Assembly: GCA_965216025.1 (NCBI GenBank)
Contig: CBDCEX010000018.1
Span: 1,149,298-1,213,297 of the forward strand
Direction: 5' to 3'
From: JADFQT01 sp965216025
GTDB lineage: Bacteria > Chloroflexota > Dehalococcoidia > Lucifugimonadales > UBA3495
Length of the DNA: 64,000 nt
A program made the translations under genes and the position numbers. Positions 7,884 to 16,410 of the stretch are shown one piece after another. Numbering within the stretch: the first letter of the stretch is position 1; each line of letters opens with the position of its first letter. Under the pieces are notes generated by a model, which had not been told where the DNA came from, searched no databases, and saw only the letters and a program-made list of their open reading frames with translations.

Positions 7884-9236
7884 ATGCACTTTCAATCTCA
7901 CTATATCCCCAATACGGAGCAGGAACAGTCGGAGATGCTGGCGGCCATCGGCGTCGGCTCGCTCGATGATCTTTTCCTCGACATCCCGGAGGAATTCCGG
8001 AATCCCAGCCTGGACCTACCCGCTCCGCTTTCCGAACTGGAGATCCAGAAGGAGCTGGCCGGATTCGCCGGCAAGAACCGGCCGCTGGGCAGTGGCCCGT
8101 CTTTTTTGGGCGCCGGGTCCTATCACCACTTCATTCCGGCCATCGTCAAGGCTTTGATGACCCGGGGCGAGTTCCTAACCGCCTACACGCCCTACCAGCC
8201 CGAGGTGAGCCAAGGTACTTTGCAGGTCATTTACGAGTTCCAGAGCTTGATCGCCAACCTGTTTGAGATGGAGGTGGCCAACGCCGGGATGTACGACGGC
8301 GCTACCAGCCTGGCCGAGGGGGTTCTGATGGCCTGCCGGGTGACCCAGCGGCGTCAGGTAGCGATTGCCGACACCTTGTCTCCGGATTTTCTGGAGGTGA
8401 TCCACACCTACTGCCAGGCTCAGGGTATTGAGATTCAGCTGACCCAGGCCGCAGACCCAGAGGTCACCGAAGAGACTGCTTGCCTGGTGGTCCAGTATCC
8501 CAACTTTTTCGGATACCTGGAAGATCTCTCCAGCCTTAGCGATCGGGCCCACCGGCCGGGCGCCTTGCTGGTGGTTTCGGCCGACCCCATGGCGTTGGGT
8601 ATGTTTCAGCCTCCCGGCCATTACGACGCCGATATAGTCACCGGAGAGGGGCAGCCTTTGGGCATTCCCACCAGCTTTGGCGGGCCCTATCTGGGTCTCT
8701 TCACCACCAAGCAGCAGTATATCCGGCAAATGCCCAGCCGGCTGGTGGGCAAAACCGTCGACAGCCAGGGACGCACCGGCTACGTGCTGACTCTTCAGAC
8801 CAGGGAGCAGCACATACGGCGAGAGCGGGCTACCAGTAACATCTGCACCAATGAAGCCCTTTACGCCCTGGCTTCCACCATCTACCTGGCGGCGATGGGC
8901 AGGCAGGGATTGCGGCAAATCGCCGAGCTGTGCTATCACAAAGCTCACTACGCCGCAGCCAAAATCGCCGAGCTGCCCGGCTATTCTTTACCCAGGTCCG
9001 GGCCCATGTCCGGCGCCTTCTTCCAGGAGTTTGTCATCCAGTGTCCCGAGTCTCCCGCGCGGATCAACCAGAGGCTGCTGGAGCAAAACATCCTAGGGGG
9101 CTGGGACCTCACTGCTGATTCCAACGGCTCTGCTCCAGCCTCGGGTTGCGAACAGGGAATGTTGCTCTGTGTGACGGAGATGAATTCCAAAGAAGACATA
9201 GACTGCCTGGTTTCGGCGTTGGGAGAGTTCAGCTAA
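7884..9236 (+). CDS. gcvPA: Glycine dehydrogenase (decarboxylating) subunit 1
   Basis: GcvPA is the N-terminal half of the split PLP-dependent glycine decarboxylase that loads GcvH. The protein reads YIPNTEQEQSEMLAAIGV, then FLGAGSYHHFIPAIV, TAYTPYQPEVSQGTLQVIYEFQS, the DGATSLAEG motif, TGEGQPLGIPTSFGGPYLGLF and RQIPSR-like RQMPSRLVGKTVD. Its length of about 450 residues matches two-subunit systems. I place the start at the ATG of 7884, which begins MHFQSHYIPNT; a TTG four codons earlier is possible. Neither has a clear ribosome binding site. The stop TAA overlaps the gcvPB ATG by one base, which indicates translational coupling. Confidence 0.95.
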   Translation: MHFQSHYIPNTEQEQSEMLAAIGVGSLDDLFLDIPEEFRNPSLDLPAPLSELEIQKELAGFAGKNRPLGSGPSFLGAGSYHHFIPAIVKALMTRGEFLTAYTPYQPEVSQGTLQVIYEFQSLIANLFEMEVANAGMYDGATSLAEGVLMACRVTQRRQVAIADTLSPDFLEVIHTYCQAQGIEIQLTQAADPEVTEETACLVVQYPNFFGYLEDLSSLSDRAHRPGALLVVSADPMALGMFQPPGHYDADIVTGEGQPLGIPTSFGGPYLGLFTTKQQYIRQMPSRLVGKTVDSQGRTGYVLTLQTREQHIRRERATSNICTNEALYALASTIYLAAMGRQGLRQIAELCYHKAHYAAAKIAELPGYSLPRSGPMSGAFFQEFVIQCPESPARINQRLLEQNILGGWDLTADSNGSAPASGCEQGMLLCVTEMNSKEDIDCLVSALGEFS

Positions 9237-10708
9237 TGCAGACCGGCGGTAGCCGGAGTACCGGCAAGCTTTTGATGGATCGGAGCTCCCACGGGCGCAT
9301 GGGCGTGGTTCCACCCCCGCTGGACGTGCCAGCCCAGGAAATGCCGGACCAGGCTCTGCTACGGGGGAATTTGGACCTGCCCGAGGTTTCCGAGCCGGAG
9401 GTCGTCCAGTATTTCACCAACCTGAGCCAGCAGAACTTCTCCATCGACACCCAGTTCTATCCTCTGGGCAGTTGTACCATGAAGTACAACCCCAAGATTA
9501 ACGATGAAGTTTCTTTTTTGCCCGGATTCGCCGGTATTCATCCCCGGCAGCCGGTCGAGACCTGCCAGGGGGCGCTGGAAGTGCTCTATCGCCTTCAGGA
9601 GTTCCTGGCCCGAATATCCGGCATGTCGGCGGTGAGCCTGGCAACGCTGGCCGGGGCCCAGGGCGAGTTGGCCGGCGTGCTGATGATGCGCGCCTATCAT
9701 CAATCCCGAGGAGATACTGGGCGTACCAAAATGGCGATACCGGACAGCGCCCACGGCACCAACCCGTCTTCTGCGTCGATGGCCGGATTCGACGTGGTCA
9801 CTTTGCCGTCGGACCCGGCCGGCAACGTCGACCTTGACGCGCTGCATGAGCTGGCCGGCCCGGACTTGGTCGGGGTCATGATCACCCTGCCCAGCACCCT
9901 GGGCATATTCGACACCAACATTGTTGAGGTCTGTCGCGTGGTCCATGAAGCCGGCGGATTGGTATATGGTGACGGCGCCAACATGAATGCTCTGTTGGGC
10001 CGGGTCAAGCTGGGTGAGTTGGGCTTCGACCTGATCCACTCCAACCTGCACAAGACTTTCAGCACTCCCCACGGCGGCGGTGGACCCGGCGCCGGACCGG
10101 TCTGCTGCAACCAAGCTCTGGCTCCCTTCTTGGCCGCGCCGGTTATCACCGAAAACGCGGGCGACGACGCCCCGGAGTACCAGCTGGTTCAACCCGAGCA
10201 GAGCATCGGGAAAATCAGCGGTTTCCACGGCAACTTTGGAGTGCTGGTGCGGGCCTACACCTACATTCGTACCCTGGGAGAGGGCGGGCTGAAGTCCATC
10301 AGCAGCAACGCGGTCTTAAACGCCAATTACCTGATGGAGGCGTTGCGGGACATCTACCTCCTGCCTTACGACCGCCGCTGCATGCACGAGGTGGTCTTCT
10401 CAGCGGATTTGCAGAAGGAGCGAGGAGTCAGCGGCCTGGAGGTCGCCAAACGACTGCTGGACTACGGCTATCATGCGCCAACCATGTACTTCCCCCTGAT
10501 TGTCCATGAGGCGTTGATGATCGAGCCCACCGAGTCGGAGACGCGAGAAACCCTGGACGCCTTCATTCAGGCGCTGCGGGACATAGACCGGGAGTCCCGG
10601 GAAGACCCGGACCTGGTGCGGCAAGCTCCCCATACCACACCGGTATCCCGGCTGGACGAAGCCGCCGCCGCCCGCCGGCCCAATCTGAGGTGGACCAAAG
10701 GGGAGTAG
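9236..10708 (+). CDS. gcvPB: Glycine dehydrogenase (decarboxylating) subunit 2
   Basis: GcvPB is the catalytic PLP half of the glycine decarboxylase. Visible hallmarks are FYPLGSCTMKYNPKIN, AGAQGELAGVLMMRAYH, the conserved DSAHGTNPSSASMAGF, GADMMAL-like GDGANMNALLGR, and the Schiff-base lysine in SNLHKTFSTPHGGGGPG (about residue 273). The ATG at 9236 overlaps the gcvPA stop (TAATG), so it is preferred to the in-frame start 90 bp upstream, which would extend into gcvPA. The C terminus is intact. The next gene lies convergent, only 2 bp away. Confidence 0.96.
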   Translation: MQTGGSRSTGKLLMDRSSHGRMGVVPPPLDVPAQEMPDQALLRGNLDLPEVSEPEVVQYFTNLSQQNFSIDTQFYPLGSCTMKYNPKINDEVSFLPGFAGIHPRQPVETCQGALEVLYRLQEFLARISGMSAVSLATLAGAQGELAGVLMMRAYHQSRGDTGRTKMAIPDSAHGTNPSSASMAGFDVVTLPSDPAGNVDLDALHELAGPDLVGVMITLPSTLGIFDTNIVEVCRVVHEAGGLVYGDGANMNALLGRVKLGELGFDLIHSNLHKTFSTPHGGGGPGAGPVCCNQALAPFLAAPVITENAGDDAPEYQLVQPEQSIGKISGFHGNFGVLVRAYTYIRTLGEGGLKSISSNAVLNANYLMEALRDIYLLPYDRRCMHEVVFSADLQKERGVSGLEVAKRLLDYGYHAPTMYFPLIVHEALMIEPTESETRETLDAFIQALRDIDRESREDPDLVRQAPHTTPVSRLDEAAAARRPNLRWTKGE

Positions 10709-10710
10709 AC

Positions 10711-11640
10711 CTACCCGTCTCGCTCCATACTTCGCTTCAATTCCTCCGGGTCTACCCGCACCTCTACGGCGGCTCGTTCCTCCTGCAGCAACATGGCCAC
10801 CCGGGAGTCCCGGCCGCCCCAGCCGCGATTCATAGCCTCGGTAAGCTCGGCCAGGGCCAGATTGGCCAGCTTCATCGGCACGTCAAACTCCCGCCCCACG
10901 CCTACGGCCAAGTCCACATCCTTGCGGGCCAGGCGAAGGGCAAAATCCGGAGGGTCGAAATTTCCCGGCAGCAGATGCTCCGCCAGTCCCTCAAAAGTCC
11001 CCCGGCGCCCCTGCGCTCCCCGCCGCACCGCCTGCCACAGCGCCAGCGGCTCCACGCCGGCCTTGACACCCATGGTGAAGGTTTCCGCCAGCGCGCACTG
11101 GATGATGTAGCCGGAGCAGTTGTGAACCAGTTTGGCGATGGAGCCGCAGCCGATGGGACCCACGTAGTAGGCCTTGTCACCAATGGAATCCAGAATAGAT
11201 TTGTACTGTTCGAACAGCGCCTTGTGGCCGCCCACCCAAATGGCCAGGTTGCGGCTGCGGGCTCCCCGGGGACCGCCGCTGACCGGAGCGTCCAGAACGT
11301 TGACGCCGCGAGCCGCGAAAACCTCATGAATCCGGCGTATGGCCGTGGGTGAACCGGTGCTCAGGTCGAAGTAGGTATTTCCCGGGCTGAAACCTTCCAG
11401 CAGCCCACCTTCCCCCAAAGCCACCGCCTCAATCTCGGTAGGACCGGGCAGGGAGGTGAACACCACGTCGCAGGCCTGGGCCACGGCTTGGGGAGTATCG
11501 GCCCAGGTAGCTCCTCCCTCCAGATGCTGGGTGGCCGATTCCCTTCGGATGTCGTGGACAACCATTTCGTTGCCGCCTTGCAGGCAATTGTAGGCCATGC
11601 TACTACCCATGGTTCCCAAACCAATAAATCCTACCTTCAT
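10711..11640 (-). CDS. NAD(P)-dependent beta-hydroxyacid dehydrogenase (3-hydroxyisobutyrate dehydrogenase family)
   Basis: The ATG at 11640 begins MKVGFIGLGTMGSSMAYNCLQGG, the family's Rossmann start, and has AGGAGAAGG just upstream. Further marks are FTSLPGPTEIEAVALG, the substrate loop VLDAPVSGGPRGARSRNLAIWVGG, and the catalytic-lysine segment GSIAKLVHNCSGYI (Lys in place of the family's GxxxKxxNN). HIBADH-family enzymes oxidise 3-hydroxyisobutyrate, tartronate semialdehyde/glycerate or related acids; which one is used here cannot be told. A longer reading to 11781 is possible but lacks family similarity in the added part. It is convergent with gcvPB. Confidence 0.85.
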   Translation of the reverse strand: MKVGFIGLGTMGSSMAYNCLQGGNEMVVHDIRRESATQHLEGGATWADTPQAVAQACDVVFTSLPGPTEIEAVALGEGGLLEGFSPGNTYFDLSTGSPTAIRRIHEVFAARGVNVLDAPVSGGPRGARSRNLAIWVGGHKALFEQYKSILDSIGDKAYYVGPIGCGSIAKLVHNCSGYIIQCALAETFTMGVKAGVEPLALWQAVRRGAQGRRGTFEGLAEHLLPGNFDPPDFALRLARKDVDLAVGVGREFDVPMKLANLALAELTEAMNRGWGGRDSRVAMLLQEERAAVEVRVDPEELKRSMERDG

Positions 11641-12015
11641 TTCCTTCTCCTGAAGAACCCTCTTTACTTTCCGTCGAGGAACGCACCCATTATCCGGTAG
11701 CCGCCAACCCCTGACAAGGGGCGGTGGCCTTGTCAATTCTGAGGGCTTTGGGCATACTTCATCTGGGGCCTGTGTTGCCAAAAGTGTGAAAAAATCTAGC
11801 CTTCTTGGTTCAAGGTGTATGAGCGTCCCGGGCCCGGCATCCTCTCCCCTTGTGGGAGAGGAGTGAGGTGAGGGGATTCACCCTCATCCCAACCTTCTCC
11901 CATCAAGGGAGAAGCGGCTCTGTAACGTTCTGCCAAAATGCCTAACTTTCTATGCCCCCTCGGGCCAGACACCAATCGTTTAAAACGCTATAAGCTGGAT
12001 TTGAGGTAATAAACC
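11641..12015. other. 375-bp intergenic region with inverted copy of the CTCTCCC repeat
   Basis: No gene is seen. Positions 11838-11920 carry CATCCTCTCCCCTTGTGGGAGAGG, a GTGAGG spacer and CTTCTCCCATCAAGGGAGAAG. This is the reverse arrangement of the repeat embedded in the element at 7146-7358. The rest may hold the promoters of the two divergent flanking genes. Confidence 0.6.
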
Positions 12016-13035
12016 ATGTTGGAACAGCAAGAACGACTGTGGGATTACGAGGCGGTGGAGCCCGGCCAGCAGGGGCAGCCGACGCTCGTGACACTGACCG
12101 CGGATAACATTGGCGAGTATGCCCTGGCGGCGCAGAACCCAGATCCCCGCTACCGGGAAGCCGGCGCCAGCCTGGAATTCGGCGGCCGCCTGGCAGCCAT
12201 GCCAACTATGGCTATTACCTATGCGCCCCTACTTCGGGATAACATCGCCGAGAACTGCGGATTTGTGGCCCTGGAGCGCTCTAAGCAGTCCCGCCGGCAG
12301 ACCCCCTTTGCCAAGTGTGAGGTCCGCTGGTTCGCCCCGGCCCTGGAGGGCGACACCATTACCGGCATACGACGGGTGTTGGAGAAGTATGAACGCCGGG
12401 GCAGCAGGTTCGTGACTTTCCGGGTGGAGGCCTCCAATCAGCGCGGCGAGCGCTTGGCCGAATACGACTACACCTGTATCTTCGACTATGCCAAAGGTCA
12501 GCGGGAGGTGCCGTCAGACCGAGGAACGGCTCCGGGAGAAGCTTCGCAGAATCCACCGGAAGATGCAGCTGCCTCGCCTGCCGTCAATAATTCGCCGCCG
12601 GTGTCTCATGATCGGGTGGCAAGTGGAGACCAGCTAGCTACCCTGAGTATCACCGAAAGCGCCGAGGTGATCCTCCGCAAAGACCGGCTAAGGCTGGTTG
12701 GTGAGCCAAACCCCAGCAACATCCATACCGATGAGGAGTTCGCCCGTCAGAATATATTTGGCGGAGCGGTCAATTCCGGGCCGGCTACCATGTCCTACCT
12801 GGATCAAATGCTGCAGCGGTCTTTCCCCCTGGGCGCCTTTTATGGCGGCGGAAGCCTGCTGATGCGGGCGATTACCCCCTTCCGAGCCGGAGATACCGTC
12901 ACCTTTGCCGGCGAGGTCACCGGCGTCCGCCAGGTGGCGGGCCAGAAACTGGTTGAATGCCGGGTCAAGGGCATCAATCAGCGGGAGGAGTTGGTGAGTC
13001 TTTCCGATGCCACGCTGGTATTGGCCGGGGGATGA
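12016..13035 (+). CDS. MaoC-like double-hotdog dehydratase
   Basis: The 339-residue protein has two hotdog domains. The N-terminal one (about 10-160) begins with the MaoC-type opening LTADNIGEYALAAQNPDPRYRE and FGGRLAAMPTMAITYAPLL. The C-terminal one (about 200-335) contains DRLRLVGEPNPSNIHTDEEFAR, with the hydratase-type N-x-x-H-x-D, then GAVNSGPATMSYLDQML and PFRAGDTVTFAGEVTG. Family members hydrate enoyl-CoA or enoyl thioesters or dehydrate hydroxyacyl-CoA; the presence of the NIHxDEEFA motif only in the second half suggests that half is catalytic. A low-complexity linker (about 165-200) joins the domains. The start ATG at 12016 is weakly supported by GAGGTAA upstream. Confidence 0.75.
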   Translation: MLEQQERLWDYEAVEPGQQGQPTLVTLTADNIGEYALAAQNPDPRYREAGASLEFGGRLAAMPTMAITYAPLLRDNIAENCGFVALERSKQSRRQTPFAKCEVRWFAPALEGDTITGIRRVLEKYERRGSRFVTFRVEASNQRGERLAEYDYTCIFDYAKGQREVPSDRGTAPGEASQNPPEDAAASPAVNNSPPVSHDRVASGDQLATLSITESAEVILRKDRLRLVGEPNPSNIHTDEEFARQNIFGGAVNSGPATMSYLDQMLQRSFPLGAFYGGGSLLMRAITPFRAGDTVTFAGEVTGVRQVAGQKLVECRVKGINQREELVSLSDATLVLAGG

Positions 13036-13047
13036 GCAAATAGGGGA

Positions 13048-13470
13048 TTAGCGCAGCAGGCCGTAGACCCTTTCAGTAGTGACCAGAACCACCACCGCCT
13101 CATTCTGCTGCATGACCCGGTCGTACTCATCCCAGTCGGAGTGGGTGCCGTCGCCACATACCTGGAAGACGTCCCGCAGCTTCTGCCGGAGTTCCTCGGC
13201 CGGGGTGTTGGTCGAGTCAAACAGCCGCGCCTCTCCCTCCACAACCACATAGTTCCGCCAGTCCGCGCTGGTGGCGACCACCGTGCATCGGGAGTCCCGG
13301 CGCAAATTCCGGATTTTGGCCGAGCGCCCCCGCACCGAAACGAAGGCCATGTAATCGTCATAGGCCCCGCAGACGACAATGCTGGATTGAATGCCACCGT
13401 TGGCTTGTACGGTGTTGACCACCGCCCGGTGATTGTTCGCGAGAAAAGACTTCGCCTGTTCGAATTCCAA
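13048..13470 (-). CDS. PPOX-class F420/FMN split-barrel protein
   Basis: This 140-residue protein is a second split-barrel member, distinct from the one at 3598-4020. It reads MEFEQAKSFLANNHRAVVNTVQANGGIQSSIV, FVSVRGRSAKIRNLRRDSRCTVVATS, then WRNYVVVEGEARLFDS. The order matches F420-dependent PPOX-type reductases (NHRAVxxT near the start, RxxKxxNLRRDPR in the middle). The substrate is unknown. The ATG at 13470 has AGGAGGCACAGC ahead of it on the coding strand. It is convergent with the MaoC-like gene. Confidence 0.82.
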   Translation of the reverse strand: MEFEQAKSFLANNHRAVVNTVQANGGIQSSIVVCGAYDDYMAFVSVRGRSAKIRNLRRDSRCTVVATSADWRNYVVVEGEARLFDSTNTPAEELRQKLRDVFQVCGDGTHSDWDEYDRVMQQNEAVVVLVTTERVYGLLR

Positions 13471-13544
13471 TGCTGTGCCTCCTGGTACGGTTTGGGTGCG
13501 CTAGGTTACTTATCCTGAAAGAAATTACTCAACTTGGGAGATTC

Positions 13545-13627
13545 AAATCCCCCTATATCCCCCTTTGCAAAGGGGGACTGAGCGGGCCTTCCCCAATCGG
13601 CGGTTCCTCCGGCCGGGTTTAGCTATG
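13545..13627. repeat. Intergenic repeat of the CCCCCTATATCCCCC family, copy E
   Basis: It reads AAATCCCCCTATATCCCCC, TTTGCAAAGGGGGACTGAG, then GGCGGTTCCTCC and GGGTTTAGC. The same blocks occur at 17308-17390 and 57721-57803. Noncoding. Confidence 0.75.
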
Positions 13628-13721
13628 GAATTGACGCTCCATAAGCACCCGCCTTGACCCCAGATCGACCCTTGGCTTAGACTTCCTAAAATCGACAATC
13701 CCCCGCGAGAGGTAACTGCTG

Positions 13722-14807
13722 ATGCACGTGGGCATGGCGACAATTTTCCAAAACCCGGGCCGGGCCGCAGCGGATTATCAGGTATATCGTAACGAGCTAC
13801 ACCTGGCGGATCTAGTAGAACCTCTGGGCTTCGAGTCCATTTGGGCCGTGGAACACCATTTTAGTGACTATACCATGTGCCCCGACGTGATCCAATTTCT
13901 TACCTACATGGCCGGGCGCACCCACCACGCCAAGCTGGGATCCATGGTGGTAGTTTTGCCCTGGCACGACCCGGTGCGAGTGGCCGAGGAGGTGTCCATG
14001 CTGGACAACCTCAGTGGCGGCCGCATGATTCTGGGCATTGGACGGGGCCTGGCCCGAGGGGAATATGAGGGCTTCCGGCTGGATATGTCCGAATCCCGCA
14101 CCCGGTTCATTGAATCGGCCGAATGCCTGCTCGCCGGATTGGAGCAAGGCTTTTGCGAATACCAAGGCGAGTTCATTCGGCAACCTCGACGGGATATCCG
14201 TCCTGAGCCTTTCCGGTCTTTCCGCGGTCGCACCTATGCCGCCGCCATCTCCCCGGAGTCCTCGGCCATTATGGCAGAACTGGGAGTTGGCATGCTTATT
14301 ATTCCCCAGAAGCCCTGGGAAGAGACCGGTAGGGACCTGGAACGCTACCGGGACGCCTACCGGAAGGCCAAGGGGGAGGAGCCGCCCGCTCCCGTCGCCG
14401 TTGGCTGGACCTTTTGCCATGAGGATAAAGAGACCGCCCGCCAGATGGCCCGCCGCTATATTGGCGGCTACTGGCAAACGGTGATGGATCATTACGAGTT
14501 CAAGTCGGACCATCTTAAGGACATCAAGGGCTACGAGTATTACGGCAAGGTTACTGAAAAGCTGGTTAGTTACGGCGACGATGAGGTAGTCGATTTCTTC
14601 GTCAACCTTCAAGTATGGGGAACGCCGGAGCAATGCTACGAGAAAATATTGGAAATCAACCGGCTCAGCGAGAATGACCACTACGTTGGGGTATTCAGCT
14701 ATGGCGCCATGCCCTACGATGATGCCGAGCGCAGCATGCGCCTCTTCGCCGCCGAAGTCCTACCCGCGCTGAAGCAGTTCGATCCGGCGGTCGCTTCGGT
14801 CCGCTAG
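13722..14807 (+). CDS. Luciferase-like (LLM class) flavin-dependent monooxygenase
   Basis: The 361-residue protein has the bacterial luciferase-like TIM barrel: LADLVEPLGFESIWAVEHHFSDY, then LGSMVVVLPWHDPVRVAEEVSMLDNLSGGRMILGIGRGLARGEYEGF, a signature for the flavin-binding barrel, and FDPRYEPxW-like later parts (TPEQCYEKILEI). Members use FMNH2 or F420 to oxidise alkanesulfonates, amines, aldehydes and other small molecules; the substrate is unknown. The ATG at 13722 lies eight bases after GAGAGG. Such enzymes are frequent in marine Chloroflexota, which fits the assignment of the host. Confidence 0.85.
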   Translation: MHVGMATIFQNPGRAAADYQVYRNELHLADLVEPLGFESIWAVEHHFSDYTMCPDVIQFLTYMAGRTHHAKLGSMVVVLPWHDPVRVAEEVSMLDNLSGGRMILGIGRGLARGEYEGFRLDMSESRTRFIESAECLLAGLEQGFCEYQGEFIRQPRRDIRPEPFRSFRGRTYAAAISPESSAIMAELGVGMLIIPQKPWEETGRDLERYRDAYRKAKGEEPPAPVAVGWTFCHEDKETARQMARRYIGGYWQTVMDHYEFKSDHLKDIKGYEYYGKVTEKLVSYGDDEVVDFFVNLQVWGTPEQCYEKILEINRLSENDHYVGVFSYGAMPYDDAERSMRLFAAEVLPALKQFDPAVASVR

Positions 14808-14820
14808 CCGAAACTTTTCC

Positions 14821-14895
14821 CTGTTCGTCCTTCGACAAGCTCAGGACGAACGGGAGGTGTTCTTTATCCGTTCGTGGTGAGCCTGTCGAACCACG
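14821..14895. repeat. Dispersed palindromic intergenic repeat, copy C
   Basis: The two arms GTTCGTCCTTCGACAAGCTC/AGGACGAAC and GTTCGTGGTGAGCCTGTCGAAC form hairpins like those of copies A, B and D. The order is reversed relative to copies B and D. Located between convergent genes; it may serve as a bidirectional transcript end. Confidence 0.85.
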
Positions 14896-14966
14896 TTTTG
14901 GGATAGTTGCTAGTGGAGTCCGTTCGATGGAGCAATGAACCGCCTGGACTCGAAGCCGAGGAAGTT

Positions 14967-15698
14967 TTAGCTGCTTTGCCCAGCTTTTTCCTGATCGCGG
15001 AGCTTGAGCAGCAGGGGTATCTGGGAAATTTTCGCTTCATCCAGATCTTCCCAGTAGATGCCCGAGGGATGAGGTAAGCCGCCACCGCACTGAATAGTCT
15101 CTTCCGGCGTGACCACATAATCCAGCGGCACGTCATGATGGGTCAGGGGCAGTTCCTCGTCCAGTACCTGCATCGGGTGCACGGTGGTGAGAACCGGAGT
15201 GGTCGTTCGGACTACCCCGGCGGCAACGGCCAAGCCGTATTCCAGGTCGGCGAATCCTCCGCCTTTTCCTATCCTCACCCCCTGGCGGTTCACCGCCACC
15301 GAGCCGGACAGCACCAGGTCGATGGGCTTCATCTCTTCCACGTAAACCAGCCGCCCGTTCCTGAAGGCGCCGCTAATGGTAGCGGCTTTGGCCGGTGTGG
15401 TATCCAGCCGTGCCGGGTCCAGCTCCACGAAGCAACGCTCATCCCTCAGCCGGGGAACGGCCATGTAAAGCAGCTTGCCCTCTTCCAGGGCACGACGCCG
15501 CAGGGGACGCTGGGCCTTGTCCGGATTGCTTTTAATCGCGCGGGCTTCCTGCCAAACCTCCAGGTTGAATACGCGTTGGGCGGCCTGGTCCGAGCCATAG
15601 AAGTCGGGAATCTTGTCGTGGACCGTCCTGCCCCGCACCACTCCGGCCTGCTCCAGGGCAGTCCAGACCGACTCTCTGATGGCGTCTTTGTCTCGCAT
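14967..15698 (-). CDS. 5-formyltetrahydrofolate cyclo-ligase family protein
   Basis: The enzyme converts 5-formyl-THF to 5,10-methenyl-THF with ATP. The protein has an ATP-binding basic segment (KSNPDKAQRPLRRRALEEGKLLYMAVPRL), then VNRQGVRIGKGGGFADLEYGLA, the G-x-G-G-G-x-A-D-x-E signature, and the C-terminal VVHPxQVLDEELPLTHHDVPLDYVVTPEE. At 243 residues it is longer than E. coli YgfA and belongs to the archaeal/Chloroflexi-like branch that also includes MTHFSD-type proteins. A folate role fits with the gcv operon at 6-10.7 kb. The start ATG is at 15698. Confidence 0.82.
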   Translation of the reverse strand: MRDKDAIRESVWTALEQAGVVRGRTVHDKIPDFYGSDQAAQRVFNLEVWQEARAIKSNPDKAQRPLRRRALEEGKLLYMAVPRLRDERCFVELDPARLDTTPAKAATISGAFRNGRLVYVEEMKPIDLVLSGSVAVNRQGVRIGKGGGFADLEYGLAVAAGVVRTTTPVLTTVHPMQVLDEELPLTHHDVPLDYVVTPEETIQCGGGLPHPSGIYWEDLDEAKISQIPLLLKLRDQEKAGQSS

Positions 15699-15713
15699 GA
15701 TCCAGCTAGTCCG

Positions 15714-16244
15714 CTAACCGCCGGTAGCGGTTCCGGCCGCGGCGTCTATGATCATCCTCAGAATTCCAAGGGGTATCACGACAATTAAAAACCCGATGAC
15801 AACTACTCCAACAGCGCGCCAGGTTGATTGGTAGTCCAAGGCTTGCCGAACCGCGATAACCATGGTCACCAGCTGCCATATGGAAGCGACCAGGAAAATC
15901 AAGGGACCCACAGCCGGTAGGAAGCTGAGTACCTTGAGGAGACCCGGCGTCTGGGCAAAACCAGTGGTTCGAGCCAGTTGGCCCCAATCCGCATGAGTTT
16001 CCGGTGTCTTGAAAATTGTTGTGCCAATAAAGAAGGTCACACCAGCCCAGGCAGCCCACTGAATCAAGCCGAATATTAGTCCGGCTATCAATCCCAGAGG
16101 TCCGCCAGTGAGGCCCCCGATGGCGCCAGCTATGGAAACGAGAATGACCACAATCATGGCCTGCATTGTGGCGCCGGAGTCGCTTTCCACCTCTTCGAAG
16201 GTGTGGACATTGAGGCGGGCCGCGCCTAGCATTCTCGCTAGCAT
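15714..16244 (-). CDS. Yip1-family-like integral membrane protein
   Basis: The 176-residue protein has a short N-terminal soluble part (RMLGAARLNVHTFEEVESD) and about four hydrophobic helices: MIVVILVSIAGAIGG, GLIFGLIQWAAWAGVTFFIG, the paired LLKVLSFLPAVGPLIFLVASIW, and VGVVVIGFLIVVIPLGIL. This layout and the helix with a mid-membrane Pro match bacterial Yip1/DUF1282 proteins, whose role is not established. The ATG at 16244 is preceded by GGAGAA. It is 15 bp upstream of the cyclo-ligase gene on the same strand and probably shares its transcript. Confidence 0.65.
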   Translation of the reverse strand: MLARMLGAARLNVHTFEEVESDSGATMQAMIVVILVSIAGAIGGLTGGPLGLIAGLIFGLIQWAAWAGVTFFIGTTIFKTPETHADWGQLARTTGFAQTPGLLKVLSFLPAVGPLIFLVASIWQLVTMVIAVRQALDYQSTWRAVGVVVIGFLIVVIPLGILRMIIDAAAGTATGG

Positions 16245-16410
16245 CGAATTCTCCTAACTTACGTTTCTTGCATTAGTGGCGGAGCCCGCAGCGTTGCGGT
16301 ATGGCGCCAGGACCAGGATAACCGGCCCATAATAACATGCCCGGCCCATGACTATCCCTTGGGGATGATGACAACTGGAAGGGGTTTTGCGGAGGGCAAA
16401 AAGATGGATC
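16245..16410. other. 166-bp intergenic gap
   Basis: Nothing recognisable; it presumably holds the end of the PIG-L transcript and the promoter of the Yip1-like gene. Confidence 0.4.
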